Source: an uncultured Erythrobacter sp. (GTDB lineage: Bacteria; Pseudomonadota; Alphaproteobacteria; Sphingomonadales; Sphingomonadaceae). Taken from it: DNA of 64,000 bases. The notes beneath the pieces are model-generated. The model did not search any database and had not been told where the DNA came from. It worked only from the letters and a program-made list of their open reading frames with translations. The position numbers and the translations under genes are program-made. The DNA lies in assembly GCA_947502305.1 (NCBI GenBank), contig CANMZA010000001.1, forward strand, positions 2,092,171 through 2,156,170, read 5' to 3'. The number at the start of each line of letters is the position of its first letter. The first letter of the stretch is position 1. Shown one piece after another: positions 8,272 to 16,942 of the stretch.

Positions 8272-9450
8272 TTACATCGGGGCGTTTTGGTTCACATTCA
8301 CAGAATTAAATTCTCCGCCCACTTGAATACTCGAATTGTTGCTCGCGCTGTCTTGCGTGACATTGATTGAATTTGGGCCGCCCATGGCGAGGATATCAGA
8401 CAAGTTATCGGTGCCGCGTTGAATGACTCTCACGACATTGGTGTCACCCTCTTGCAAAACAGTCGACACCGCGCCTGTGCCTGTCTGGGTTACTATGGTG
8501 TTGTGGCTCGATCCATTTTGCTCGTTTGTGCTCGAATTATCAGACCCGCTTTGGTTTAGAGCGGACGAGTTGCCAGCTCCTTCCTGTGTGACCTCAGCAT
8601 ATCCATTGAAGCCACTTTGACGGATACTTGTTTCTTGAAACGAAGAATCAGCAATCTGAGTGACGATGGCGCGATTTGAACCCACCAATTGAGTGAGAAA
8701 CGCTCTTGCGGCGACACCTGATTGTGAAACTGTCGCGGTGTTATCGTCAGCGAACTGTTTAACAGTCGCGACAGCGGCTCTAAGGTTGTTTTCGCCGCCT
8801 TGGTTTACGGCCGCTGTGTTGAAGTTCCCGCTTTGCCTCACGAGCACTAGCGGGCTTGCTCTACTGCTGCCGTTCTGAGCCGACTGGGAAATATTGGCGA
8901 GGTTGTCCCCGCCCAATTGTGTGATTAGCGCCCGCGCCTCGTCACCGGTCACCAGACCAAACGCCATATTGCGATCACCGATCTGCTCAATCGTGGCCGT
9001 CGATGCCCTGGTCATTGTCAAATCAGAGGTGTTTAGATCGCCGTCTTGATCCACCAAAGCAACCTGAGATCCGGATCCGACACTCGATGGAAAAGTGGTC
9101 AAGACGAATGGGCCGGATTGATCGACTGCGGACGTGTTGTTTGACCCGCGCTGATCCACAAGCACAATGCCGCCTTTTTCACCGCCGAACTCATCGACCA
9201 CTCCCGGCGTTGCCTGAATGATCGTCGATGTCTGATTGACGCCCGATTGTTCCACATCTGTGCGGTTAAACTCGCCGCCTTGCACGATGGTTGAACTGCT
9301 GTCTGATCCGTCTTGCGTAACGTTGATCTGGCCCCTGTCGCCGGTCACATCGATCGTGTTCTCATTCGACTGCGCATAGGCCGGCACAGCTGCGACCATG
9401 GCAAAAGACAGCGTCACGATAGACGCGCTGGCAACAAATAGATTTTTCAA
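8272..9450 (-). CDS. Curlin-repeat (functional-amyloid-like) exported protein, 392 aa
   Basis: The protein starts with MKNLFVASASIVTLSFAM and a signal peptide ending PAYAQS. The rest is made of repeats of about 20 residues with Asn, Gln, Ser and Gly at fixed places, for example VTQDGSDSSSTIVQGGEFN and VDQRGSNNTSAVDQSG. This fits the curlin consensus (S-x5-Q-x-G-x-x-N-x-A/S), whose units stack as beta-strands in cell-surface amyloid fibres. At 392 residues it is much longer than E. coli CsgA (about 150). The start codon is TTG with AAGGAA upstream. A larger paralogue lies directly upstream, separated by a terminator. No csgG/E/F-type export gene is seen in the window. Role in biofilm or surface adhesion is inferred. 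Confidence 0.82.
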   Translation of the reverse strand: MKNLFVASASIVTLSFAMVAAVPAYAQSNENTIDVTGDRGQINVTQDGSDSSSTIVQGGEFNRTDVEQSGVNQTSTIIQATPGVVDEFGGEKGGIVLVDQRGSNNTSAVDQSGPFVLTTFPSSVGSGSQVALVDQDGDLNTSDLTMTRASTATIEQIGDRNMAFGLVTGDEARALITQLGGDNLANISQSAQNGSSRASPLVLVRQSGNFNTAAVNQGGENNLRAAVATVKQFADDNTATVSQSGVAARAFLTQLVGSNRAIVTQIADSSFQETSIRQSGFNGYAEVTQEGAGNSSALNQSGSDNSSTNEQNGSSHNTIVTQTGTGAVSTVLQEGDTNVVRVIQRGTDNLSDILAMGGPNSINVTQDSASNNSSIQVGGEFNSVNVNQNAPM

Positions 9451-9505
9451 GATAATTTCCTTAGATTCGGCGGCTCAGCACCGCGAAGCGTTTTATGTTT
9501 TCGGC

Positions 9506-9540
9506 AAAAAACAGGGCTGAGAATCACTCCCCAGCCCTGT
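9506..9540 (-). terminator. Rho-independent terminator between the two curlin-repeat genes
   Basis: ACAGGGCTG and CAGCCCTGT form a perfect 9-bp stem followed on the minus strand by a T run. It lies about 90 bases after the stop of the 779-aa gene and 56 bases before the start of the 392-aa gene, so it could end or attenuate read-through. Confidence 0.8.
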
Positions 9541-9630
9541 CTCGATTGATTTTTGCAGTGCGCCCTTAGTCACTGCCGCGATGGACGCGGCGGGACCGAG
9601 TATTGTTCCCCAGCCCCATACCGCATTCGC

Positions 9631-11970
9631 TTATGGGTTTTGATTGACCGTGATCGTGTTGCCTGTCCCGACTTGATTGGCGGTCGAGACATCCATCACG
9701 CCGCCCTGATTGACGGTCGCCATGTTGGAGGTGCCGTCTTGGGTGATGAAACTTTCGTTCATCATGCCATCCTGAGTGAGCGTCGCTGCGTTGCTGGTGC
9801 CGGATTGTGTCAGTTCCGAAATACCATCATCGCCGTTTTGGTTGATGTCGCCATTGTTGCTCACTCCACCGACATTCTGAGTAACCGTGGATGTGTTTCT
9901 GTTACCAATCTGGTCGATGAAGGCCATGTCACCGGTTCCAGATTGGATCACATCTGATTGGTTGTCATCACCGATCTGAACCGTGGCTACATCCAGGGTT
10001 TGTCCATTATCAAAGCCGTTTTGCAAGACGGTCGAGCGGTTGCTCACACCGTTCTGCGTAATGTTGATCGCGCCTTCTTCGTTTGGCCCATTAGCGACGC
10101 TGGACGATTGGACGATCTCGGCGAGGTTGGACGTGCCCGTCTGATCCAGGTTCGAACTTGTGCGGAACCCTGTTTGCAAAACGGTCGCCGTGTTGGTCGT
10201 GCCATTTTGGGTAAAGATACCAAAGTTAGAAAAGCCCGTTTGATCAATATCGATGGTGTTGCCGGTCCCGTCTTGAGTAACGACCGCTCCTGGAATGGTT
10301 AGGACTCCTTGGATAATCGTCCCTCTGCCACTGCTGAAGCCCGGCGCAGTGATGTCGCCCGATTGGAAAATATCGGACACGTTGTCCGCACCGCTTTGCG
10401 TAACCTGCGCACCTGCAGGAAGAGCGAAGGTAGCGCGCGGGGAAGTCGTGACAATGGTTGATGATTGATTCACGCCTGACTGGGATACAAACGCAACGCC
10501 AATACCGCCCGTCTGCGTTACAATCGACGTACTGTCATCGCTGTTTTGATCAACGTCGATGAACCCTTCAGTGCCGCTCTGCACCGCAATCGACGTGTTG
10601 CCATCGCCGTCTTGGAACACATCAGCAGTGTTATCAGCGTTCGATTGCGTGATCGCAGATGAGTTGCCTGCACCGCCCGATACCAGAGTGGCATCGCCGT
10701 TCGTGCCGTTCTGCACAATGGTCGAACCGTTATCATCGCCAACCTGTGTTGAGGTGGCAGTGTTGTCGCTACCGTTTTGAGAGACGGTGCTGGTGTTCGT
10801 CACCAGATTGCCGTTCAGATCGAAGCCGGTCTGCGTGACAGTCGCCTCATTCAGCGCGCCGCCCTGATTGACCGTCGATGCGCTAAAATCGCCGTCTTGC
10901 GTGACAGTGGCCAGTGCATCGTTGCCGCTTTGGGTTACGAAGGATGTGTTGTCGTCGGCGCTTTGAACGATCTGCGCCTCGTTACCAGAGCCGATCTGGG
11001 TGGCCTCCGAACGGTTATCGCTGCCCGATTGATTGACATTGGCGATATCGTTGCTGCCAAATTGCGCGGCGATTGACGAATTGCCGTCGCCCGATTGCAA
11101 AATCGTAGCCTCAGAGCCGATAGCGGTCTGGATCACGTTGGAGAAGTTGGTCGATCCGGTTTGATCAACATCGGCCATGCCGGTCTGGCCGTTTTGCGTG
11201 ACAAAAGAGACATTGTCGCTGCTGGATTGCAAAACATTGGCCACGTTGAGGTCGTTGTTTTGCGTGATCTCAGAACGGTTGTTCGTGCCGCTTTGATCGA
11301 GGAATGCGTCTTGATCGGCCCCGTTTTGCGCCACGATCGAAGAGCCTTGGTCACCGGTTTGATTGGCAGTGATGAAGCCGTCGGATCCGAGCTGCGTGGT
11401 GGTCGAGGAATTGTCATCGCCATCTTGCAAGACGTCGGCGATATTTTCCGTGCCCGATTGCGTGACCCCGGAAGAATTTCCGATACCGCCTGACACGACA
11501 GTGGCAGTGCCCGACCCCGCGTTTTGCGCGACAAATGACGAGTTTTCATCACCAACCTGCGTGACATCGGCGATATTGTTGGAGCCTGTTTGCAAAATGG
11601 TGCTGGTGTTGGCCGTTTCGCTACCGTCGAGGTCGAAGCCTTCTTGCGTGACGTTCGTTATGTTGTTGGCGTTTGATTGAACAACCGTTGATTCGTCGAA
11701 ATCGCCCAGTTGATTGATGTCGGCAAAATTGGTGGTGCTGAAAGCATTTTGGGTAACGGTGGACGTGTTCCCGCCGTCCAGCTGATCGACATTGACGGCG
11801 CCGTCATCGCCGTCCTGTGTAACGGTCGAAGCGTTATCGGCCCCGGTTTGAACCACGGCTGCACCATTGCCGCTGCCATTTTGGGTCACGGTGCTGTTGC
11901 TTTGCGCCACAGCAGGTGCAGAAACGGCAAGCGCCAAAACGGACGCGCCAGCATAAATCAAATTTTTCAC
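9631..11970 (-). CDS. Large curlin-repeat (functional-amyloid-like) exported protein, 779 aa
   Basis: A signal peptide (MKNLIYAGASVLALAVSAPA then VAQS) is followed by about 750 residues of tandem units such as STVTQNGSGNGAAVVQTG, ASTVTQDGDDGAVNVDQ and NIADVTQVGDENSSFVAQ. The pattern N-x-(A/S)-x-V-x-Q-x-G recurs throughout with a period near 20 residues, matching curlin repeats. A slightly different block in the middle (residues about 480-560) contains longer hydrophobic inserts (RATFALPAGAQ). It starts with GTG behind GGGGGA. It is probably the major subunit or scaffold of a surface amyloid, with the downstream paralogue as partner (inference). Secretion genes are not nearby, so it must rely on machinery elsewhere. 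Confidence 0.83.
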   Translation of the reverse strand: MKNLIYAGASVLALAVSAPAVAQSNSTVTQNGSGNGAAVVQTGADNASTVTQDGDDGAVNVDQLDGGNTSTVTQNAFSTTNFADINQLGDFDESTVVQSNANNITNVTQEGFDLDGSETANTSTILQTGSNNIADVTQVGDENSSFVAQNAGSGTATVVSGGIGNSSGVTQSGTENIADVLQDGDDNSSTTTQLGSDGFITANQTGDQGSSIVAQNGADQDAFLDQSGTNNRSEITQNNDLNVANVLQSSSDNVSFVTQNGQTGMADVDQTGSTNFSNVIQTAIGSEATILQSGDGNSSIAAQFGSNDIANVNQSGSDNRSEATQIGSGNEAQIVQSADDNTSFVTQSGNDALATVTQDGDFSASTVNQGGALNEATVTQTGFDLNGNLVTNTSTVSQNGSDNTATSTQVGDDNGSTIVQNGTNGDATLVSGGAGNSSAITQSNADNTADVFQDGDGNTSIAVQSGTEGFIDVDQNSDDSTSIVTQTGGIGVAFVSQSGVNQSSTIVTTSPRATFALPAGAQVTQSGADNVSDIFQSGDITAPGFSSGRGTIIQGVLTIPGAVVTQDGTGNTIDIDQTGFSNFGIFTQNGTTNTATVLQTGFRTSSNLDQTGTSNLAEIVQSSSVANGPNEEGAINITQNGVSNRSTVLQNGFDNGQTLDVATVQIGDDNQSDVIQSGTGDMAFIDQIGNRNTSTVTQNVGGVSNNGDINQNGDDGISELTQSGTSNAATLTQDGMMNESFITQDGTSNMATVNQGGVMDVSTANQVGTGNTITVNQNP

Positions 11971-12222
11971 GTAGATTTCCCCCCGGGTGCGGCATGCCGC
12001 AATAAAATTTCAATTCTGACCCGGTGCCGAAGTGCCCCTCGATTTTGCACGAATCGCGCGGGCCTTCAGATTCTGCCATCTGACTAACAGGTTAGCTGAA
12101 CTACGCAATTGTACTAATACGACTGTCAGTAAAATGAGTAGGGATCGAGGTTCGCTGCGCAGGCCGTGTCGCCAGCATTTAGCATTTTCCTACACTGGCC
12201 AAAATGTGCCTAGCTGATCGGC

Positions 12223-12526
12223 ATGTCCGAAACGCGCCCGCGCCAGCCCAGAAACTTGCATCCCCGCCGCTCTCCTCCGCCCGCCTTCACGCCGGTCAAT
12301 CTGCGCATGCGCAAGGATGGGTGGAGCTCGGAGGCGCAATGCGTGTTTTTGGCCGGGCTGTATCTGACCGGCTCGGTCGCGGGGGCGGCCAAGGCGGCAG
12401 GCAAGAGCCGAGCGTCGGCCTATGCGCTGAGAGCGCGCGGCGGGGCGAAACGTTTTGGAAATACGAGTTTTGCGGCTGCTGAGGCGGCTGGACGTGGTCC
12501 ATGACCGAGCCGAGGGGAGCGCGCCA
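12223..12526 (+). pseudogene. Broken HTH-type protein gene (internal deletion/frameshift)
   Basis: The 93-residue ORF from 12223 has a good N-terminal part: FTPVNLRMRKDGWSSEAQ, then LTGSVAGAAKAAGKSRASAY, a helix-turn-helix pattern seen in Sphingomonadales proteins that recruit a trained HTH near residue 50. After ALRARGGA the reading becomes nonsensical and stops at 12504. In another frame the stretch LRLLRRLDVVHDRAEGSAP resembles, from memory of this family, the usual C-terminal end, and it stops at 12526. The likeliest history is an internal deletion that removed the middle and shifted the frame. Alternatively the short ORF is expressed as is. Confidence 0.5.
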
Positions 12527-12666
12527 TGATAGCGCGCGCCAATTTTGCGAAAGCGCCCGCTTCTGTGTGTCAGGTTGCCCAGTTTCGGACAGAGGTGTTT
12601 CAGGCAGAGGTGCTTCGGACGGACGCGCGTCAGATAGCGGCGCGTCTGGAACGCAAGGCGCGCCGA

Positions 12667-13854
12667 TCAGCCAGTGACGTCGGCAATCGCCGCGATGAAC
12701 TTGTCGATATTGTCCATCGTCAGCCCAGCAATGTTGATCCGGCCCGATCCCGCCATGTAGATGCCATGATCCTCGCGCAGCTGCACGACCTGCTCCTTGC
12801 TCACCGGCAAGGTCGAAAACAGACCGTTCTGTGTGCCAAGCGGCGTCAGATCGACCCCGCCGGTCATGCCCGCCTCTGCCAAACGCTCGCGGACCTGCCG
12901 CATGCGGGTGCGCATTTGGTCAAGCTCGTCGAGCCACTGCGCGGTCATATCGCTATCGCGCAGGATCAACCGCACCGCCGCCGCGCCGTGATCGGGCGGC
13001 ATGGACCAGCTGGCACGGGCCAGGGCGTTGGCGTTGGTGAAGGCCTTGTCGAGCGTCTCGGCCCCCTGAGCGCCCTTATCAGCCATGATGTAGAACGCGC
13101 CCACACGGTCGCGGTACATGCCGAAGTTCTTGTCACAGCTATAGGCGATGAACGCCTCTGGCACTTTGGCCAGAACGCTGCGGAAACCGGCGGCGTCTTC
13201 TTCCAGACCTGCGCCCAGCCCCTGATACGCGACGTCGATAATCGGGAACACGCCGGTTTCGGCCAACGCATCGCCGATCGCCGCCCAATCATCGGCGCTG
13301 TAGTCGATGCCGGTCGGGTTATGGCAACAACCGTGCAGCAACACGCCCTCATCCGGGCCAGCGCCGCGGATCGCGGACAAGACCGCATCGAGGTTCGCCG
13401 TACCATCGGCATTGGCGTGATCGAACGGCGTCCAATCCAAATCGATATCGCCAAGGATCTGCGCATGGTTGGGCCAGCTGGGCGTGCCCATATGCAGGCG
13501 CGTCATCCCGGCCTTCTGCGCCAGCGCCACCGCCAGCCGCACCGCGCCGGTGCCGCCCGGTGTCTGCATGCCCGCAATGCGTCCGCCCATCGTCGCATCG
13601 CTGCCGAAGATATACGGCATCAATGCATTGACGAAGCCCATGTCGCCTTCCGGCCCAAGGTAGCTCTTGGAGTCTTGCGTATCGACCAGCCGCTGTTCCG
13701 CCGCCTTGATCGCGCCAAAGACCGGCGTTGCGCCCTGCCCCGTGCGGTAAACGCCAACGCCCAGATCGACCTTATCAGGGCGATCATCGGCAGCGTGAAG
13801 CTTGATCAAAGCAAGCAGGGCATCGGGCGATTGGGGTTCGAGTCGGTTAAGCAT
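12667..13854 (-). CDS. Aromatic/aspartate aminotransferase (class I PLP enzyme)
   Basis: Moves the amino group between aspartate or an aromatic amino acid and 2-oxoglutarate in the cytoplasm. The ATG at 13854 (MLNRLEPQSPDALLALIKLH) is the family start; the track start at 13890 adds 12 unlikely residues. The 395-residue length is normal. Family marks are VDLGVGVYRTGQGATPVF, LLHGCCHNPTGIDYS (NPTG), PIIDVAYQG (Asp that pairs with the PLP pyridine) and AYSCDKNFGMYRDRVGA, where the Lys binds PLP. The Arg of GSGRINIAGL would hold the substrate carboxylate. TyrB versus AspC cannot be separated by eye. The 869-aa plus-strand ORF over this gene is a shadow. Confidence 0.92.
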   Translation of the reverse strand: MLNRLEPQSPDALLALIKLHAADDRPDKVDLGVGVYRTGQGATPVFGAIKAAEQRLVDTQDSKSYLGPEGDMGFVNALMPYIFGSDATMGGRIAGMQTPGGTGAVRLAVALAQKAGMTRLHMGTPSWPNHAQILGDIDLDWTPFDHANADGTANLDAVLSAIRGAGPDEGVLLHGCCHNPTGIDYSADDWAAIGDALAETGVFPIIDVAYQGLGAGLEEDAAGFRSVLAKVPEAFIAYSCDKNFGMYRDRVGAFYIMADKGAQGAETLDKAFTNANALARASWSMPPDHGAAAVRLILRDSDMTAQWLDELDQMRTRMRQVRERLAEAGMTGGVDLTPLGTQNGLFSTLPVSKEQVVQLREDHGIYMAGSGRINIAGLTMDNIDKFIAAIADVTG

Positions 13855-14001
13855 GCCGCAACCTCTGCCGCGAGAGCGCGCGCGCCGCAACCGCCTTTCG
13901 ATCCTGTTTGCCGGATGCCGCGTCTTTGCGCAGTCATTCTGGCGGGTTGTGCGACGCCCAAAGGGCGGGGTTCAGCCGAGCTGCGCCTAGGAGGCCTGGG
14001 C

Positions 14002-14952
14002 TCAGAAGGGCAACCAGCGATGCTTCTTAGAAAATCTCATATAACCAGCATTGATGCCCAGCCGCAGACCAGCGCCGACCCGGATCGGGATCAGCACAAC
14101 ATCGCCGCGCCGCATATAGCTAGCGTGCAATCCGCCCACGAAATAGGCCTGTCCCTCGCCCGCCGGATAACGGCGAAAGATGTCCTCGCTGTCATACAAA
14201 TTGTAGACGAGCACAAAGGTGTTGCCCGCATTCGCGCCCGCATCAATGCCCAGCGACGGCCCGGTCCAATAGACCTTGCGTTCGCCTTCGATCTTGTGAT
14301 GCAAAGTGCCCGATCCATATCGCGCGCCAAAGATGAAGGCGCCGCCCGCTTCGCGCCCAACAATATAGCCATTGGGTTCGCCCTGCTCGCGCAGCAGGTT
14401 CTCGATCATCCCCGCAAGTCCTTGCGCGCCTTTGCCAAACACACCTTCGGCTGCGCCAATGAGGTCATCTTCGCCGTAAGTGCCAGGGTCGGCGGCGGCA
14501 GTTTGCCCCGCTTGATCAGCGGGAACAGGGTCCGACCATTCTGGTACAGGATCACCCGTTTGCGTCTGCGCATACTCAGAAAACTCATCATCAAAACCGG
14601 GCGCCGCCGGGACGGAACCTTGGGGATTGACTGGGACCGGCGCGTCGGGAAGCGAAGGAGGCGCGGTTGGAAGGGCATCGCGTGCATCACGCAAACTCGG
14701 ATCAACCAGATCAGCATCAATCGCACCGCTCGCGCCATCCTGCGCAGCTTGGGATGCGTTCTCAAATGCCTCATCGGGATCAAAGCTCTGCACATCCTGA
14801 GCGCCCGCAGGCGTCACCGCCGGGGCCATTGCCAGCATCGCCGCCGCCATTGCCGCGAAAGCCAGCCGTGTGTTGGCACCCAAGGCGCGCGGCAAGCGCG
14901 CGATCAGCCGCCGCCATGCATTCGCATCATCATGAGCTTTATCCTTGCGCAT
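14002..14952 (-). CDS. DUF1134 family exported protein
   Basis: The ATG at 14952 follows AAGG at good distance; the track's GTG at 14961 lies almost on that ribosome-binding site. The protein of about 316 residues has a twin-Arg-containing, long N-region (RRLIARLPRALGANTR) and a hydrophobic signal core. A Pro/Asp/Ala-rich low-complexity stretch of about 110 residues follows. The C-terminal DUF1134 domain is shown by GRYGSG-like GARYGSGTLHHKIEG, VYWTGPSLGIDAGANA, FVLVYNLYDSEDIFRRYPA and GYMRFSKKHRWLPF. The domain resembles lipid-binding Ysc84-like folds; its job is unknown. It lies 147 bases upstream of the aminotransferase gene, in the same direction. Confidence 0.85.
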   Translation of the reverse strand: MRKDKAHDDANAWRRLIARLPRALGANTRLAFAAMAAAMLAMAPAVTPAGAQDVQSFDPDEAFENASQAAQDGASGAIDADLVDPSLRDARDALPTAPPSLPDAPVPVNPQGSVPAAPGFDDEFSEYAQTQTGDPVPEWSDPVPADQAGQTAAADPGTYGEDDLIGAAEGVFGKGAQGLAGMIENLLREQGEPNGYIVGREAGGAFIFGARYGSGTLHHKIEGERKVYWTGPSLGIDAGANAGNTFVLVYNLYDSEDIFRRYPAGEGQAYFVGGLHASYMRRGDVVLIPIRVGAGLRLGINAGYMRFSKKHRWLPF

Positions 14953-15263
14953 TCTACACACCTTTCAATTCGTATCAGCCGTGCCCCTGCGGCAATCAGC
15001 AGAGTCCTTCATCCGCACCCGGGCAACGCATCGGCGGCGAAGCGAATCGAAAACGCGGTGAGGCGTTGCCGCGCGCGCCCTAGTGGTCGAAGCGCTAGCT
15101 GGGCGGACCTTAAGCAGGACTGCACAGCGCGATGAATAGGGCAGTGGTTAGACACTTTGGGCGAGAAAACCGCAATTTGAGGGCCAATCCCCTCTTGCCG
15201 GTCCGCAGAACCCCGCCTATAGCGCGCGGCTCGCAGACGGCGTGTCTTCACGTGCGATCATGC

Positions 15264-15354
15264 GGAGACGTGGGTGAGTGGCTGAAACCAGTTCCCTGCT
15301 AAGGAACCATACCTACTACGGGTATCGAGGGTTCGAATCCCTCCGTCTCCGCCA
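15264..15354 (+). tRNA. tRNA-Ser (anticodon GCU)
   Basis: The 91-base sequence folds fully. The acceptor stem is GGAGACG with CGTCTCC, and the anticodon stem GTTCC/GGAAC encloses the loop CTGCTAA (anticodon GCT, reads AGC/AGT). It has a long class II variable arm (ATACC/GGTAT), a T arm GAGGG-TTCGAAT-CCCTC, the discriminator G and an encoded CCA. The 3' end (15341-15355) is copied at 51223-51237, so this is the attachment site of the following integrative element. The tRNA stays intact after insertion. Confidence 0.97.
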
Positions 15355-15355
15355 C
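15341..15355 (+). repeat. attL: 15-bp direct repeat in tRNA-Ser 3' end
   Basis: CTCCGTCTCCGCCAC is identical to 51223-51237. It covers the T-arm/acceptor side of the tRNA through CCA plus one base. Confidence 0.9.
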
Positions 15356-15397
15356 ACACTGCCTTAAATGCGAGGTTTTCTGATAGATTAGAGTGCG

Positions 15398-15422
15398 GTT
15401 GTCCTAAAGGGTGTGCCGATAG
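15398..15422 (+). repeat. Left integrase arm-type site candidate
   Basis: A 25-base stretch starting GTTGTCCTAAA and ending GGTGTGCCGATAG matches 51071-51095 at 24 of 25 positions. It sits 43 bases inside attL. The mirrored placement inside both ends suggests binding sites of the integrase arm domain. Confidence 0.65.
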
Positions 15423-15439
15423 GTTGCTGGTAGTGACGT

Positions 15440-15673
15440 TTAACCGCCTTGCTCAAGGGTGGTGGCCATATCCCGCATAATCCGAGCATGCTCGCGCACA
15501 ACGCTTTCACCGCCAATGTTGGCAACACGCAGGCTTGCGGCAACTAGGCCGAACGCACCTTGCAAATAGTCCGCCTGCTCAATTGGCCTTCCCTCGCGGC
15601 TGGCCGTTACAGCGACTAACTGCGCTAGAAACTCGGCGTATTCGGGTGATTGCTTGTAATCATGGTCACTCAT
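15440..15673 (-). CDS. Small hypothetical protein
   Basis: I do not recognise a family. The ATG at 15673 (MSDHDYKQSPEYAEFLAQLV) is preceded by GGGAGG at 8 bases and is preferred to the track start at 15736. The protein of about 77 residues is soluble and mostly helical (VAVTASREGRPIEQADY, then VREHARIMRDMATTLEQ). It is the first gene inside the left end of the integrative element. Confidence 0.65.
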   Translation of the reverse strand: MSDHDYKQSPEYAEFLAQLVAVTASREGRPIEQADYLQGAFGLVAASLRVANIGGESVVREHARIMRDMATTLEQGG

Positions 15674-15864
15674 AGCGATGGCCTCCCACTTCTGCGGAAT
15701 GTTTCGCGGGCGGTTGGAGCTGGATGGCCAGGCCAATCTCAGGTTTTCTCAACCGCTCGTGGGGATCACATACGAACCTTGCCACTTGGGGCATTCCTAG
15801 GTCGCTCACGGGGTTTGCAAACCATTTAACCTAGGTGGTGCTTTGAGTTTCAATCAGGCGAAGA

Positions 15865-16395
15865 TCATTCAACTAGAGGCGGTAGCCTGCTCTTCTCGAG
15901 TTCTTTCGCGCACCCGTAAGCGACGTTTGCAATCCAGCGATCTGTTATCCCAAAAATTTCATCGCGAGGCCGGCCAACATTGGCTGGCCTTAGGTGGAAG
16001 GCGCCCGGGCTCCCATCAGCCGCCAGCCTGTCGGCAACGGATTCGACCAAATTTACGCAAAGATAGTTGTGGCGCTCCTCATTAAGGGGCGCTTCGTCTG
16101 CTGCGTTGATGACCGACTGGCAAGATGTGAACTCCCCTGAACGATAGCATTCTCGTATCGCATCCAAATTTTCTTGCGTGAACTTCGTTCGCTGTTTCAA
16201 CCGGTTGGCCGTTTCATTGTACAGAAATTCGCCATCAGCACTTTCCAGCCAATCGTCTTCAGTTTCCCCATCGGCAAGCATTGGTTCGATCGGTGCTGGC
16301 TCATAGATGGCATCTCCGCCCTCGCTGTCCGAACACCCAGTTATCATAAGAGCCGCGACCAGCAGCAACACAACTTTTGCTTCGCCAATATTCAT
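15865..16395 (-). CDS. Hypothetical lipoprotein of the integrative element
   Basis: Function is unknown. The 176-residue product has a short signal sequence ending in a lipobox (AALMITGC, Cys at residue 21), so it is probably lipid-anchored. A Glu/Asp/Pro-rich linker follows, then a domain with four cysteines (IRECYRSGEFTSCQ, HNYLCVNL, VAYGCAKEL) that could form two disulfides in the periplasm. It stands alone in a stretch of minus-strand accessory genes. Confidence 0.7.
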   Translation of the reverse strand: MNIGEAKVVLLLVAALMITGCSDSEGGDAIYEPAPIEPMLADGETEDDWLESADGEFLYNETANRLKQRTKFTQENLDAIRECYRSGEFTSCQSVINAADEAPLNEERHNYLCVNLVESVADRLAADGSPGAFHLRPANVGRPRDEIFGITDRWIANVAYGCAKELEKSRLPPLVE

Positions 16396-16510
16396 TTCAG
16401 CATCAATCCCAGACTCAACATGTAGCCATAACCACTAGCAAACTAGGGCGTGAAGTTGATGCAAAAAAGGTCTCCGTATTCTGATCAATCTTCCGGCGGT
16501 GGCTTCTCAG

Positions 16511-16774
16511 TCAACCAGCCGAATGCAGCATTCGATTGCCCCTTGCCTTCACAACGGCGGCGCGATCGGCAATCAATTGCCCTGCTCCGCTTTCGTCAAT
16601 CCATCGGCAGATAACGCGCCAATTCGTTCTAAAGTGGTCCTCAATACCATCCCAGCCGATGTCTAAATAGACCTCTCGGAAGTCTCGCGGCAAAGGGCGG
16701 CACGCATGGGGCCGCTTGAGCCCCTCATAGAAAGTGCGCTCCTTAACCCGGTTGCCTTTGCCTCTGCCTGCCAT
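16511..16774 (-). CDS. Small hypothetical protein of the integrative element
   Basis: The 87-residue product (basic start MAGRGKGNRVKERTFYEGL) contains LPRDFREVYLDIGWDGIEDH and a segment NWRVICRWIDESGAGQLI, which looks like a DNA-binding or terminase-small-subunit-like helix pattern, though I cannot assign a family. Context with VapE and HGGxSTGP genes suggests a phage-satellite function. The downstream stretch up to 16396 holds no gene. Confidence 0.6.
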   Translation of the reverse strand: MAGRGKGNRVKERTFYEGLKRPHACRPLPRDFREVYLDIGWDGIEDHFRTNWRVICRWIDESGAGQLIADRAAVVKARGNRMLHSAG

Positions 16775-16942
16775 GTGACGGCACTAAGCGGGCGGTTGGA
16801 GTGTTTATCCCGCCCGCCCGTCTTGGCTTTCAAATGTCAGGTTTTGTGAGGCTCACATAGGGTTTGGTTAGGGTTTCCTTAGGGTTCGACCTTGCCGCAA
16901 CCACCCCGCTTTCATGGGGTCCGCATTCGGTGCGGCTGGGCC

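Noticed and set aside
8272-11970. Regular repeats that could suggest a CRISPR array or satellite DNA
   Set aside because: The repeats are in frame, encode the curlin pattern with changing codons, and lack uniform repeat-spacer spacing.
12526-15135. 869-aa plus-strand ORF
   Set aside because: It runs antisense over the aminotransferase and DUF1134 genes, has the Arg/His-rich composition of a reverse-strand shadow in GC-rich DNA and resembles no protein family.
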